From: Streptomyces sp. PsTaAH-137
GTDB taxonomy: Bacteria > Actinomycetota > Actinomycetes > Streptomycetales > Streptomycetaceae
Direction of reading: 5' to 3'
DNA: 64,000 nucleotides
Assembly: GCF_003259365.1 (NCBI RefSeq)
Contig: NZ_QLLY01000024.1
Coordinates: 1 to 64,000, forward strand
The notes below the pieces were generated by a model, which ran no database searches, had not been told where the DNA came from, and was given only the letters and a program-made list of their open reading frames with translations. Position numbers and translations under genes: made by a program. Of this stretch, positions 1 to 8,819 are shown one piece after another (position 1 is the stretch's first letter; the number at the start of each line of letters is the position of its first letter).

Positions 1-90
1 GGAACAACTCCCACAACTCGTCCGGCACCAGCCGCTCAACGATCCCTGCCACGACCGACAGCCTACCGACCCAACCAATTGAGATGACGT

Positions 91-690
91 CTAAGGAGCT
101 GCACAAGGGGAGGCGGTGATCGGTTGCGCACACAGGCCGAGTTCATGAGTCTGCGCTACGGCTGCGTTGCACGGCTGGTCTGTGCCGACGTACACATACT
201 GGTCCCATCCGACGTGGATGGTGAACGTGTCCTCGCGCTCCAGCCGGCACCAGGCGCCCTCGTCGCGGAGCATGGCCCGTACCAGCTCCAGCGCCGTGAG
301 TAGTGATACTTCGGCTCCGTCGTAGTAGCCGGTCAGGTCCGGCGGGAACAGGCCGGCGAGGCCGTGGCCGTCTAGCGGCGCCTCCAGGCCGAAGTTGGCG
401 AAGCCGGTGACCGCGGGTTCACGGATGACGAGTGTGTCGATTCCCGCCTCCCGTGAGAAGGCACTGACGGCCTCCAAATAAGCCGACTCGACCGGTCCAT
501 GATCGCTCACCGTGTCCTCGGCACCCGTGTAGGACCCATGCTCGTCACGGTCCGCGGGGTCGAACTTGGTTATCTGGTGGGTGAAGGACGGTGGCACGCG
601 GCTCTCCAGACTGATCAGGCGGACTCCCAGCGTAGGGAGAGGGATCGACTGAGGCGGCACGCGCACGCAGGGCTGATGGTTCGTGTTCAT
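91..690 (-). CDS. Conserved Streptomyces protein of unknown function
   Basis: A 199-residue soluble protein. No signal peptide or membrane segment is seen. The middle (from about residue 20) has strong GC-biased codon use and reads as a compact alpha/beta protein: a conserved-looking block around FDPADRDEHG and SDHGPVE, then GLAGLFPPDLTGYYDGAEV, and near the C-terminus HVGWDQYVYV. I recognise the pattern as one that recurs in Streptomyces genomes without an assigned function. The start at 690 was chosen because the reading frame upstream loses coding character; an in-frame extension to 834 exists but looks spurious. The C-terminal 25 residues are less coding-like. Divergent from the phosphotransferase gene, with a long gap between. 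Function unknown. Confidence 0.7.
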   Translation of the reverse strand: MNTNHQPCVRVPPQSIPLPTLGVRLISLESRVPPSFTHQITKFDPADRDEHGSYTGAEDTVSDHGPVESAYLEAVSAFSREAGIDTLVIREPAVTGFANFGLEAPLDGHGLAGLFPPDLTGYYDGAEVSLLTALELVRAMLRDEGAWCRLEREDTFTIHVGWDQYVYVGTDQPCNAAVAQTHELGLCAQPITASPCAAP

Positions 691-1254
691 CGGTGCGATG
701 GTGCGGGACGCCACTCCGGCGCTTTGCCGTTCGTGGTCGCGTGCGAGGCACAGGGTGTCGGGGGCGGCGAGGCGGCCGCTGCTGTCGGGCGGGGTGCGCC
801 ACAGCAGGCCGTGTTGTCGGACTGGGGCAGACACCCATCTGCCCTCAAGCGCCGGTCACACCAGGCAGGCCACATTCGGATCTCGTGGTCACGACTCGGG
901 CCAGGTACTCCGACCAAGCCCGTCCGGCGCGGGCCCCCATCGTTCCGCGGTCTTCCGCTGAATGCCGAGCAGATCGGAGATCGCGATGGGTGGCATGAAG
1001 GCGATGTCTTCCGTTATGGCGGTGTGACGGGCGGCCCGCCCGCTTGAGGCGACCACGCAGGCGAGCGCGAGTATTTCCACAAACTGATCCGGGAGACGGG
1101 CCGACCGCGGCCTGCCCTTCGTGGACCCCCTGGCTCACATACCTACCACGTGGTAAATATCTGGCCGGGGGTCCGGGACGGGTGCTGGAATCCGGTGGGG
1201 CGCCGGGGCCTCCCGCGCCACAGGCGCCGCACGCCATCACGGAAAGGGCAGAGC
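691..1254. other. Intergenic region, 564 bp, with one palindrome
   Basis: No convincing gene on either strand; the open frames here overlap each other antisense and lack consistent codon bias. The only clear structure is the 12-bp palindrome described at 1144-1155, on the side of the phosphotransferase gene. Confidence 0.5.
1144..1155. promoter_or_regulatory. Perfect 12-bp palindrome upstream of phosphotransferase gene
   Basis: TACCACGTGGTA is a perfect palindrome centred about 105 bp before the start codon at 1255, followed by an AT-rich stretch (AAATAT) unusual for this region. Such sites are typical operators for dimeric regulators. The TetR gene at 3574-4194, which closes the same module, is the natural candidate ligand, but this is inference. 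Confidence 0.45.
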
Positions 1255-2241
1255 GTGGAGAGCATCACCAAGAACCGGCAGTCCCCCGACGTGCTGCGGG
1301 CCATGGTCGCCCGCGCGTACGGCGCGGGTGAAGTCCCGGAGGGAGACGGCTGGGCGAGCGAGCTGGGGCACGGCTGGTTCAACGTCGCCTATCGCGTGTG
1401 TCTGCGCAGCGGGCGGGAGGTGGTCCTGAAGATCGCACCGCCGCCGCACGTGGAGGTGATGACCTACGAACGCGGCGCCATGGGAATCGAGTTGGCCACG
1501 CTGGAACTGCTGCGCGCCCGCACCTCGGTGCCGGTGCCCGCCGTCGACTACGCCGACAGCAGCCACGAAGTGTGCGACGCCGACTACTTCTTCATGCCGT
1601 ACATCGACGCCGACAACCTCGGCATCATCTCCGAACACCTCCCCGCCGCCGAGCGCGACGCGTACATGGAACACCTCGGCGCGGCCAACCGCGAGATCAA
1701 CTCCGTGCGGGGTCCCGGTTTCGGTCCCCTTGCCGGGCCCCACGACGCCAGCTGGCGTCACGTGTTCACAGACATCGTCGAGGACGTCCTGGCCGACGGA
1801 GAGGCTCGCGGTGTCGATATCGGCTGGCCCTATGACGCCGTTCGTACGGCGGTGGAAGAGCACGCCGCGAGCCTGGACGAGGTCACCGAGCCGTGCCTGG
1901 TGGAGTGGGACCTGTGGGACAGCAATGCCATGGTCCGTGACGGCAAGATCGCTTGCATCATCGACCACGAGCGCGCCCTGTACGGCGACCCGCTGTTCGA
2001 GGCGGGCTTCACCGGCAGCCAGATGCCCGCGTTCGGCGACGCGGCCCCCTTCATGCGCGGCTACGGCCATGAGCAGTTGACCGAGAACGAGCAGGTGCGC
2101 CGCCGCCTTTACTGTCTGCACCTGGCCCTCGTCATGATCATCGAGACCGTGTACCGCGGCCACACCGACACCAAGCAGTACGACTGGGCCCGCCCCCGCC
2201 TCGACGAGGCAATGGCGCTGCTCGGCCGCACCCGCCAGTGA
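1255..2241 (+). CDS. Aminoglycoside phosphotransferase (APH)/choline kinase-like protein
   Basis: A 328-residue kinase-fold phosphotransferase. Visible features are the N-lobe lysine in VVLKI (K59), the catalytic loop WDLWDSN (residues 218-224, D219 as base and N224 for metal), and the metal-binding aspartate in IIDHERA (D237). The usual histidine of the HxD loop is replaced (EWD), as in some relatives of this family. It should phosphorylate a small-molecule hydroxyl; the substrate cannot be read from sequence and may be an antibiotic or a metabolite. The start is a GTG preceded by GGAAAGG; the frame is open further upstream to 1150 but that part is arginine/proline-rich and lacks a ribosome site. 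The stop overlaps the GTG of the MATE gene by four bases, so the two are translationally coupled. Confidence 0.85.
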   Translation: MESITKNRQSPDVLRAMVARAYGAGEVPEGDGWASELGHGWFNVAYRVCLRSGREVVLKIAPPPHVEVMTYERGAMGIELATLELLRARTSVPVPAVDYADSSHEVCDADYFFMPYIDADNLGIISEHLPAAERDAYMEHLGAANREINSVRGPGFGPLAGPHDASWRHVFTDIVEDVLADGEARGVDIGWPYDAVRTAVEEHAASLDEVTEPCLVEWDLWDSNAMVRDGKIACIIDHERALYGDPLFEAGFTGSQMPAFGDAAPFMRGYGHEQLTENEQVRRRLYCLHLALVMIIETVYRGHTDTKQYDWARPRLDEAMALLGRTRQ

Positions 2242-3593
2242 CCGCCCTACGCGCCGCCCACGCAGACCACACCATCCGGCTCGGCACCGAGCCGGTGGGG
2301 CGCTTGCTCTGGCGCGCCTGCGCCCAGACCACCGCCGCGGTCGGCGTCTACGGCATCTACGCCCTGACCAACGCCTGGTTCGTCGGGCACGGCGTGGGCG
2401 ACACGGCGATGGCCGCGGTCAACCTGGCGGCGCCACTGCTGCTCCTGCTCGGCGCGGTGTCCACCACCGTCGGCGCGGGCGGCGCCTCACTCGTCTCCCG
2501 CGCCCTGGGCGCGGGAGAGCGGCAGGGCGCCGCCCGGGCAGCGGGCAACGCCTTCTTTCTGTTCTGGAGCTGTGCACTGGCCGCCACGGTGCTCGGCCTG
2601 ACTTTCCTCGATCCGCTGCTGAACCTGCTGGGCGCTCACGGCGAACTGCGCGGCAGCGCCCGCGCCTACGCGGTAGTGCTGCTGTGCGGTGCGCTGGTGT
2701 CCACCGGCTTCTCCAGCCTGGTGCGCGCCGAGGGCAGGATGGGCTTCTCGACGCTGCTGTGGCTGGTGCCCGTCGCTGTCCAGATCACTCTCGACCCGCT
2801 GCTGATCTTCGTCTTCGGCATGGGAGTACGCGGTGCGGCCCTGGGCACAGTCGGCGGCCAGGCCGTCTCCGCGGCGATGAGCCTGTGGTTCTTCTTCGGC
2901 CGGCGCCGCCGCCCCTACCGCGTCACGCCCAAGGACCTGCTCCCTCACGCGCCGACCCTGCGGGCCCTGCTGGGCATCGGACTGCCCTCGTTCCTGGCCG
3001 GGACGGGCGTCACGCTGCTCGCCGTGCTGGTCAACTCCACCCTCGCCGCAACCGGATCGGCCACCGCGCTCGCCGCGTACGCCGTCTGCGCCCGTCTGCA
3101 GACCTTCGTGCTGATGCCCCACACGGGCATCAGCCAGGGCCTGCAGCCCATCGTCGGCTACAACAGCGGCCGCGGCCTGCCCGAACGCGCACTGCGCGCC
3201 CGTAACCTCTCCCTCATCGCCTCGCTGCTGTACGGACTGCTCACCGCCGCGGTCCTGGCCCTACTGGCTCAGCCGCTCGCCGGGGTGTTCCTGAACGATC
3301 CGGCCACCATCGGCACCGCCGCCCAGGCACTGCGGATCATCGCCCTGGGCCTGACCGTCGCCGGGATAGGCCCCCTGGTGGCGGCCTACGCCCAGTCCCT
3401 GGGCCGGCCGAAGCCCGCATACCTGCTCTCCGTCGGCAGCCTGGTGCTGCTCAAGGTCCCCCTGGTCGTGGCCCTGGGCCGACTGGGCAGCGGCGGTGTC
3501 TGGGCGGCGCTGGCCGCCGGCGAACTGGCCAGCGCCGCTGTCGCGCTGGTCCTGCTGCGGCGCCTGCGCTCTCCTACTCCAGCGGATCCTTGA
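2238..3593 (+). CDS. MATE-family efflux transporter
   Basis: A 451-residue polytopic inner-membrane protein with about 12 hydrophobic segments, arranged as two repeats, typical of MATE (multidrug and toxic compound extrusion) antiporters that export drugs or metabolites in exchange for Na+ or H+. Family-like blocks are the N-terminal RLLWRACAQ-TNAWFVGHG region, LVSRALGAGE in the first loop, and GISQGLQPIVGYNSG in the second half. The GTG start overlaps the upstream kinase stop (GTGA), and the 3' end overlaps the convergent TetR gene by 20 bp. The coupling to a phosphotransferase suggests paired modification and export of one compound; the substrate is not known. Confidence 0.9.
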   Translation: MTALRAAHADHTIRLGTEPVGRLLWRACAQTTAAVGVYGIYALTNAWFVGHGVGDTAMAAVNLAAPLLLLLGAVSTTVGAGGASLVSRALGAGERQGAARAAGNAFFLFWSCALAATVLGLTFLDPLLNLLGAHGELRGSARAYAVVLLCGALVSTGFSSLVRAEGRMGFSTLLWLVPVAVQITLDPLLIFVFGMGVRGAALGTVGGQAVSAAMSLWFFFGRRRRPYRVTPKDLLPHAPTLRALLGIGLPSFLAGTGVTLLAVLVNSTLAATGSATALAAYAVCARLQTFVLMPHTGISQGLQPIVGYNSGRGLPERALRARNLSLIASLLYGLLTAAVLALLAQPLAGVFLNDPATIGTAAQALRIIALGLTVAGIGPLVAAYAQSLGRPKPAYLLSVGSLVLLKVPLVVALGRLGSGGVWAALAAGELASAAVALVLLRRLRSPTPADP

Positions 3594-4194
3594 GGAGCTG
3601 CTCCACGAACTGACGCAGGATCAGACCCATGTCCACTTCATCGGGGCCGGCCAGCCAGTGCACTTGCAGCCCGTCCATCAATGCCACGAAACCCACCGCC
3701 GCGGTCCGGGGATCGATGCCCTGCCGCAGCGCCCCCCGCGCGACCAGTTCCTCCAGCGCGCGCTGTACGTACGCCCGCGTCGTGGCGTAGTGCTCCTTGA
3801 AGTAGTCATGGGCCGGATGATCCTCACCGATCGCCTCGGCGGACAGCCGGACGTACAGTTCGACCACCCGCGCGTGCCGGGCGTTGTACGCGGCGAGGTC
3901 CAACAGGTGCCGCACCGCGGCCTCGGCCGAGAACACCTGCGGCGCCATCCGGGCGTTGTCCTGCTCGTCCCGGCGCTCCAGCACCGCCGCCAGCAGGGCC
4001 TCACGGTTGGGGAAGTGGTGCAGCAGGCCGACGTGGCTGATGCCTGCGCGCTTGGCGATCTCCCGCAGCGAGGCCGCGTGATAGCCCACGTCGCCATACA
4101 CCTCGGCGGCCATCGCCACGATCTCCTCCCGACGCGCACGCCCCTTCGCGTACCCGCCGGAGGCAGCGCCCGGACTGGACCGTTCACCAGACAT
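3574..4194 (-). CDS. TetR/AcrR-family regulator
   Basis: A 206-residue TetR-type repressor. The N-terminal helix-turn-helix includes SLREIAKRAGISHVGLLHHF, and the remainder is an all-helical ligand-binding domain. The start at 4194 is the ATG nearest the DNA-binding domain; an upstream in-frame ATG at 4281 would add 29 arginine/cysteine-rich residues without family likeness. Encoded convergently to the MATE gene with a 20-bp 3' overlap, so it is most simply the local regulator of the phosphotransferase-MATE pair, possibly through the palindrome at 1144-1155. Confidence 0.88.
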   Translation of the reverse strand: MSGERSSPGAASGGYAKGRARREEIVAMAAEVYGDVGYHAASLREIAKRAGISHVGLLHHFPNREALLAAVLERRDEQDNARMAPQVFSAEAAVRHLLDLAAYNARHARVVELYVRLSAEAIGEDHPAHDYFKEHYATTRAYVQRALEELVARGALRQGIDPRTAAVGFVALMDGLQVHWLAGPDEVDMGLILRQFVEQLLKDPLE

Positions 4195-4586
4195 GGGTCC
4201 ATCATCGCAGCCTTCTCGAGCGCAGCACCGGGGCGCGCGGTCGTGCGCGTTCACACCGCCCAACCGGCCAGACGGCTGCAAGGCCCCGGTCGATCACCGG
4301 ATCCGCGGCACTGTCTTGTCCGGATGCGCCGTATCCACGTACCTCACGGCGGCCTCGGACGAGACGGCTCGGGTCTACGGTCTCGCGGGCTTCGTGCCCG
4401 GTGTCGGCAGGTCTGGGCTGTGACGATCAGATACGGGTGAGGGGCAGCTTCCGGTGGTCTATCCGTTGATCGAGCAGATCGGGGCTCGTAGGATCCGTGG
4501 CCGGACATCTGCTGTGGGGTCGGTGCCCAGACGGAGGGCAGTCGAGGGCGGAGTGTCTGTTCGGTGAACAACTCCGGGGAGTGTTG
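4195..4586. other. Intergenic region, 392 bp
   Basis: Lies upstream of both the TetR gene and the small secreted-protein gene, so it must carry divergent promoters. I see no clear palindrome, hairpin or further gene. Confidence 0.4.
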
Positions 4587-4784
4587 ATGCACCGTACGGC
4601 TCGGAATTGCTTGATCGTCGCGGCTGCTGCCGCGGCTCTGTTGGGATCGGCTGCCGGGGGGCCGCTGGTGGCGGCTGCCCAGACGGTCGCCAAGGGTGCG
4701 GACTCGGTCTTGCACGGATCCGTCGATACGCAGCCTTCCGACAGCGAATCCGTCGTGGTCGCGCACAACTTCATGGGTGGGTGA
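4587..4784 (+). CDS. Small secreted protein, unknown function
   Basis: Predicted 65-residue product. The N-terminus is a classical Sec signal: HRTARN followed by a hydrophobic run rich in alanine and leucine to about residue 20, with AxA-type cleavage options near AAAQT. The mature part would be only about 35 residues, acidic and serine-rich, ending in HNFMGG, with no cysteine. ATG is preceded by GGGGAG at the right distance, which supports this start over an upstream in-frame ATG at 4497. It stands alone between a regulator and a lipoprotein gene. No family is recognised; it might be an exported peptide or the remnant of a longer exported protein. Confidence 0.55.
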   Translation: MHRTARNCLIVAAAAAALLGSAAGGPLVAAAQTVAKGADSVLHGSVDTQPSDSESVVVAHNFMGG

Positions 4785-5151
4785 CGTCGTACCGACTGCC
4801 CTCTCCGGCTCCCTTTCGGTGAGTTCTGGAGGGGGCTTCACCTTTGAGCGCGGAATCCCCGGCCGAACCAACTCGCTCTGGCCAAGGCCCCTTTCTCCCG
4901 GGCCCGCGGGATTCGACGGTGAGGTCAGCGCGGCCGAACAGCAGGGCGACCCCGCCGTCACGACCGGCGCCCCGGAGCATCCCGTCCGGTTGGCGCCACG
5001 GCCCCGGTCGAACCGCAGTCCTCTGCGTCCTGAGCCCGGTGGACGTTTGCTACAGCAGGAACCGTAGAAAGATCACTTCTTGGCATAAGGGAACGGAGCC
5101 GGGGGATTCGGTGCCTGTCTGACATTGGTCATTTACGTCGGGGAGGGCCGC
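4785..5151. other. Intergenic region, 367 bp
   Basis: No gene supported. Short open frames in all directions lack codon bias. It should hold the promoter of the lipoprotein gene starting at 5152; no operator was recognised. Confidence 0.4.
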
Positions 5152-6036
5152 ATGACGGCAATTGCGAAGAAGCGTGTGTTCAGGGCGACCGGGTACGGGC
5201 TGGCCGGGCTGCTGACTGTGGCGGGCGCGGCGGGTTGCGGTTCGGGTGACGACAAGGACACGTCCAAGACACAGGACAACACATCGACTTCGGCCCAGCA
5301 CTCGTCGGATCAGGTCGTGCAGGCCACCAACGAGAAGACCACCCGGGCCGGTTCGGCGAAGGTCAAGCTGTCTTCCACCGTCGTTGCGGACGGCAAGAGT
5401 AAAACCGTCACCGGCGCGGGGGTGATGGACTTTGCCCACGGCACCAGTCAGCTCACCTTCGGCCAGGCGGGCAAGCGACTGGAACAGCGCGTCATCGACA
5501 AGATTCTTTATCAGAAGCCCCCGAAGGGCGAGGGCAGCCTGCCCGGCGGCAAGACCTGGATGAAGATCGACCTGAAGAAGCTGGCCGCTTCGGGGACCGC
5601 AGGCAGCGATCAGGCCAGCGACCCGGCCGACTCCTTTGCCTACTCCAAGTCCCTCGCCCGTAAGGACATCAAGAAGGTCGGCCAGGAGAGCGTCGGCGGG
5701 GTCGACACCACCCACTACCGGGTCATGCTCGACATCGAGAAGCTCGCCCAGGGCGACGAGCAGAAGGCGAAGAAGCTGCGCCGGCAGCTCGGTGAGAGTG
5801 TGCCGGTCGACCTGTGGGTCGACGGCAAAGGCTTGATGCGTCGTCAGCAGGTGCAGATGACGGTCAAGGCCCCTGATCCCGGCTCCTCGTCTCAGAAGAC
5901 CGGGGGCACGAGCAAGGTGAAGTCGGTCATGGAGTTCAGCGATTTCGGCACCGGCGTCAACGTAGACAAGCCCGCGGCCTCCGATACGGCTGACCTGACG
6001 GACAAGCTCATCCAGCAGAACCCTGAGAAGGCCTAG
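5152..6036 (+). CDS. LppX/LprAFG-like lipoprotein
   Basis: A 294-residue exported lipoprotein. The signal peptide ends in the lipobox GAAGC with the lipidated cysteine at residue 29, followed by a low-complexity Asp/Ser/Thr linker and then a beta-rich domain (about residues 60-290) with alternating strands such as TVTGAGVMDF and PVDLWVDGKG. This resembles the LolA/LppX-LprG fold found in actinobacterial lipoproteins that carry lipids or glycolipids across the envelope; in Streptomyces the ligand is unknown. The ATG is preceded by GGGAGG. Monocistronic; strand-specific neighbours are unrelated. Confidence 0.8.
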   Translation: MTAIAKKRVFRATGYGLAGLLTVAGAAGCGSGDDKDTSKTQDNTSTSAQHSSDQVVQATNEKTTRAGSAKVKLSSTVVADGKSKTVTGAGVMDFAHGTSQLTFGQAGKRLEQRVIDKILYQKPPKGEGSLPGGKTWMKIDLKKLAASGTAGSDQASDPADSFAYSKSLARKDIKKVGQESVGGVDTTHYRVMLDIEKLAQGDEQKAKKLRRQLGESVPVDLWVDGKGLMRRQQVQMTVKAPDPGSSSQKTGGTSKVKSVMEFSDFGTGVNVDKPAASDTADLTDKLIQQNPEKA

Positions 6037-6373
6037 ACGGCCTGATCGCTCGCCGAGCCACGCGCGCGTCAGCGGACGGTCCGGCGGTCGGAGAGAGCCG
6101 CAGGGCAGGATCTGCGGCGTCGTCACGCGAGCGCTGGGGGCGCGTGAGGGGGTGTTCGCGGACAGAGGCGGGCACCCTCTCGTGCTCCGGTCACGGTGTC
6201 AGCCACGTAGTTGATGACTCGCCCAGCAGATCAGGCAGTAACTCCTGGGCGAGTCCTCGCTATCGAGGCCGTACCGTCGTCAACGCGCCGTCGACGGGTA
6301 GGCGGTTGCCATGACGCCTGCGCGGTGGAAGTGGCACACGACCTATCCCTTGCCGACTGGGTAGGCCCGCCTC
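6037..6373. other. Intergenic region, 337 bp
   Basis: No gene supported. GC-rich imperfect inverted sequences follow the lipoprotein stop but no clean terminator stem with a clear loop was found. Confidence 0.35.
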
Positions 6374-6586
6374 ATGGGGGTGATGCGCTGGGTGTTCGCC
6401 GCCTTGGCCGCGATGGACCTGGTGTTGTTCGTGGTGATGGTCATACGTGAGCCGGGCGGCGAGGAGATGTGGCTGGACGCCCTGGGCGTGCTGGGCATGG
6501 GCGCGCTGGCAGCGATCAACGTCATCGTGTATCGCCGTCACCGAGACGCCCTCGCGGCGCAGGCGTCGGGCATGTCCGGCCCGTGA
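6374..6586 (+). CDS. Small two-helix membrane protein
   Basis: A 70-residue protein with two hydrophobic segments (about residues 4-23 and 35-52) joined by a short loop REPGGEEM and ending in a basic tail (YRRHRDALAA). This is the usual look of small Streptomyces inner-membrane proteins of unknown role. Start at 6374 is the first ATG; another in-frame ATG lies three codons later and neither has a strong ribosome site. Codon bias is good across the hydrophobic segments. Confidence 0.6.
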   Translation: MGVMRWVFAALAAMDLVLFVVMVIREPGGEEMWLDALGVLGMGALAAINVIVYRRHRDALAAQASGMSGP

Positions 6587-6649
6587 CAACGTCCCCGGCG
6601 ACCCGGCGACGTACATGCATGTGCGGGCCGGAGGGAAGCCGAGGACGCT

Positions 6650-6754
6650 GTGCCCGCTGATCTCACGCTCCACTCCGTCCACGACCACCACGCCGCCCGA
6701 GACTGTCGGTCCTGGTGTGAAAACGACATCGACTTCCTCGACCTGGACTACTGA
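6650..6754 (+). CDS. Possible 34-residue ORF or gene fragment
   Basis: Starts at a GTG preceded by GAGG at five bases. The frame is strongly GC3-biased over its whole length and ends in a distinctive acidic tail, ENDIDFLDLDY. Upstream in the same frame coding bias disappears. It could be a true very small protein or the surviving C-terminus of a longer gene. No family recognised. Confidence 0.3.
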   Translation: MPADLTLHSVHDHHAARDCRSWCENDIDFLDLDY

Positions 6755-6819
6755 ATGTGGGGAAGACACGTCGGGCGCGGTTGGCCGGCCGAGTCGAAGC
6801 GCGATAGCTGTCAGGGGTC

Positions 6820-7500
6820 GTGAGGCGGGACCTGGCTGTGTGGAACCGGGCGCTCGGAGCCGGACGTCTCCCGTACATGCTGATCGTCCTGGGGATACTC
6901 TTCGCCGTCGCGCCCGCCGTCGTCTGGATGACGATCGCGCGCACCCGCCCTGTTGGCTTCGCGGTCGGTGGCCTGTTGCTCGTCGCAGCCGGTCTGCTGA
7001 TCAGCGTCCAGCAGGGCTGGATCCGCGCCCCCGGGCCCGACGCTCACCTGCTGTTCACTGTCCTCGCACCTGTGCTCATCGCCTGCGGTGCGGGATTGGA
7101 GGGCCGGCACGAGAGTTCCCCTCCTCCGGGGTGGATTCCCCGGCGCAACGGAGCGATCGGCTTCCTGGGGATGCAGTTCGCCCTGACTCTCGTGGCCGGT
7201 CTCCTGTACGCGCTGCTGATCAGCGAGGGATCGGACGCCCCATCGTCCAGGACTCTCCCCTCATTGCCGCCAGGCGTCAGTATCGTTGACGAGGGCATCG
7301 GCTGCGGTTCCGGCGGCTGTTCGCGTATCGCGACGGTTACCAGCGTGGACGGCTTGTCCCGTCCGGAGATCATCCGTGTACTGGGTCTCGAGCGGGAAAG
7401 CTGCCGCCCCAGTGGCTGGTTGCTCGACTGGCGTGATGTGTGCGTCGGAGCCAGGGACAACGGGAAGAATGTCACCTTGTACGCCAGTTGGGGATATTGA
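6820..7500 (+). CDS. Membrane protein with cysteine-containing C-terminal domain
   Basis: A 226-residue protein. Four hydrophobic segments are seen at about residues 19-37, 45-62, 78-92 and 115-134, followed by a roughly 90-residue soluble domain that carries four cysteines (GCGSGGCS, SCRPSG and DVCVG) likely to form two disulphides outside the membrane. Start is a GTG; no strong ribosome site. Not assigned to a family. An inverted repeat, TTCGATC / GATCGAA at 7510-7516 and 7532-7538, lies just past the stop and could be a weak transcription stop. Confidence 0.7.
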   Translation: MRRDLAVWNRALGAGRLPYMLIVLGILFAVAPAVVWMTIARTRPVGFAVGGLLLVAAGLLISVQQGWIRAPGPDAHLLFTVLAPVLIACGAGLEGRHESSPPPGWIPRRNGAIGFLGMQFALTLVAGLLYALLISEGSDAPSSRTLPSLPPGVSIVDEGIGCGSGGCSRIATVTSVDGLSRPEIIRVLGLERESCRPSGWLLDWRDVCVGARDNGKNVTLYASWGY

Positions 7501-7720
7501 GAGGCCTTTTTCGATCGGTCACTGTGGTTGTGATCGAAGGATCTGTGACAAGCCGCATGCCTCACTGATGACAATCAGGCTGCTTCGAACGGTCTCTTAC
7601 ACCGGCTCGCTCAGCTCTGCGGGCGACGCCTCCCGTACTTCGGCCTACCAGCCGCCTGGGTCGGGATCGGACGGTTCATCCGATGGGTGGGGGATCGGCA
7701 GGGTTTCGGGAGGCTGGCCG

Positions 7721-7905
7721 TCACGCGAGGGCCACTGCAACGTGGATGCCGACGAAGACCGGCCAGCCCCGGCCACCGGCGCTCGACGGGCGTCACCGAA
7801 ACGACCACCGAGGCACTGGGCTCGTCGACGAGGTGTCGGAGACGGTGGGACAGGCACGCGGCCACCTCCACGCGCTCCTTCAGCTCCTGAGTGGTCGGAC
7901 GGGCC
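7721..7905 (-). pseudogene. Frameshifted gene remnant, unknown family
   Basis: The minus strand reads as a well-biased coding segment, ELKERVEVAACLSHRLRHL then DEPSASVVVSVTPVE, whose bias then jumps to another frame reading WPVFVGIHVAVALA before a TGA at 7721-7723. One small insertion or deletion around 7780 would join the two. There is no clear start codon upstream, so both the beginning and the frame are lost. No function can be given. Confidence 0.35.
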
Positions 7906-8126
7906 GTTTGGCGAGGTGCAGGTCGGTTCGCTGTCGGTGCGTAACGGACCCGCAGCACATGTCTGTTCAGGTGCGTGGCCCACGACGCGGAGGCCGAAGC
8001 TCGTCTCCGGCCCAGTCCGACTGCACCTTCGAGGGCACCGAGGACCAAGGGATCGTTGCTGAAAGCAGTCCGGCCGTGGTGCTCCATCGCATGATTGTCA
8101 GTCAGAGGCGTTGTGCGGAGGGACCG

Positions 8127-8819
8127 TCAGCCCGTCAGGGAGACGTGCGAGCCGCCTACTGTCAGCTGCAGGCCGGAGCCGAGCGGCTCGGCGTTCTTCA
8201 GGCTGATGCCGCCGGGCAGCCGGGTGAGAGTCTGCTGGATGTTCGTCGCTGAGCGGATCTGGTCCTCGGAGACGCCGGGGATCCGGGGAAGTCCCTGGGC
8301 GCGCAGGCGCAGTGTGTCGCCTTCGACGGAGACCGTGCTGTAAAGGGTGTGTCGGTCGCCGTCGGCGGTCTGGAGGTCGATCTTGACGCGGTGCTTGCCG
8401 CCGTCGGAGAGCGAGGCGACCTTGACCTGGTCGTTTTCCGGGGCGGCGTGCAGCAGTTCGGCATAGGGGACGAGCGCGGTGCCGGTCGCGTCGCGGGCCA
8501 CGGCGGTGCTGAAGCTGTTGCTGAACTGCACTCCGTGCAGATGTAGTTGTAGGTCCTCGACACGTCCGGTGCCCCCGCCGGGCAGAGCCGATTCGTAGTG
8601 GTCGACGTGCGCGTCGAGTTCGTCGAGGTCGTTGGCTGCGATCTGGGTCAGGAAGGGGAAGCCTGCAATGGATACCGAGGTGGACTCGCCAAATCCGGCC
8701 GAGGCACGCAGTTGGTTCTCGGCCCGGCCTTCGGCGAAGTAGACGGCGAGGCGATCGATGCCGGTCAGGATGGCCGCGAGGATCACGACCGTGATGAAGA
8801 ATCTTCGAAGAGTGCGCAT
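8127..8819 (-). CDS. DUF2993 family (LmeA-like) lipid-binding exported protein
   Basis: A 230-residue protein with one N-terminal hydrophobic segment (residues 7-24: FFITVVILAAILTGIDRL) that acts as a signal anchor, followed by a domain that opens with the typical DUF2993 motif of a glycine-phenylalanine-proline-phenylalanine sequence (SIAGFPFLTQ). In mycobacteria LmeA of this family binds phosphoinositides and takes part in lipomannan maturation in the periplasm; the Streptomyces ligand is unknown. The ATG at 8819 follows GAGG at a good distance; a GTG two codons upstream is less likely. Monocistronic on the minus strand. Confidence 0.85.
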   Translation of the reverse strand: MRTLRRFFITVVILAAILTGIDRLAVYFAEGRAENQLRASAGFGESTSVSIAGFPFLTQIAANDLDELDAHVDHYESALPGGGTGRVEDLQLHLHGVQFSNSFSTAVARDATGTALVPYAELLHAAPENDQVKVASLSDGGKHRVKIDLQTADGDRHTLYSTVSVEGDTLRLRAQGLPRIPGVSEDQIRSATNIQQTLTRLPGGISLKNAEPLGSGLQLTVGGSHVSLTG

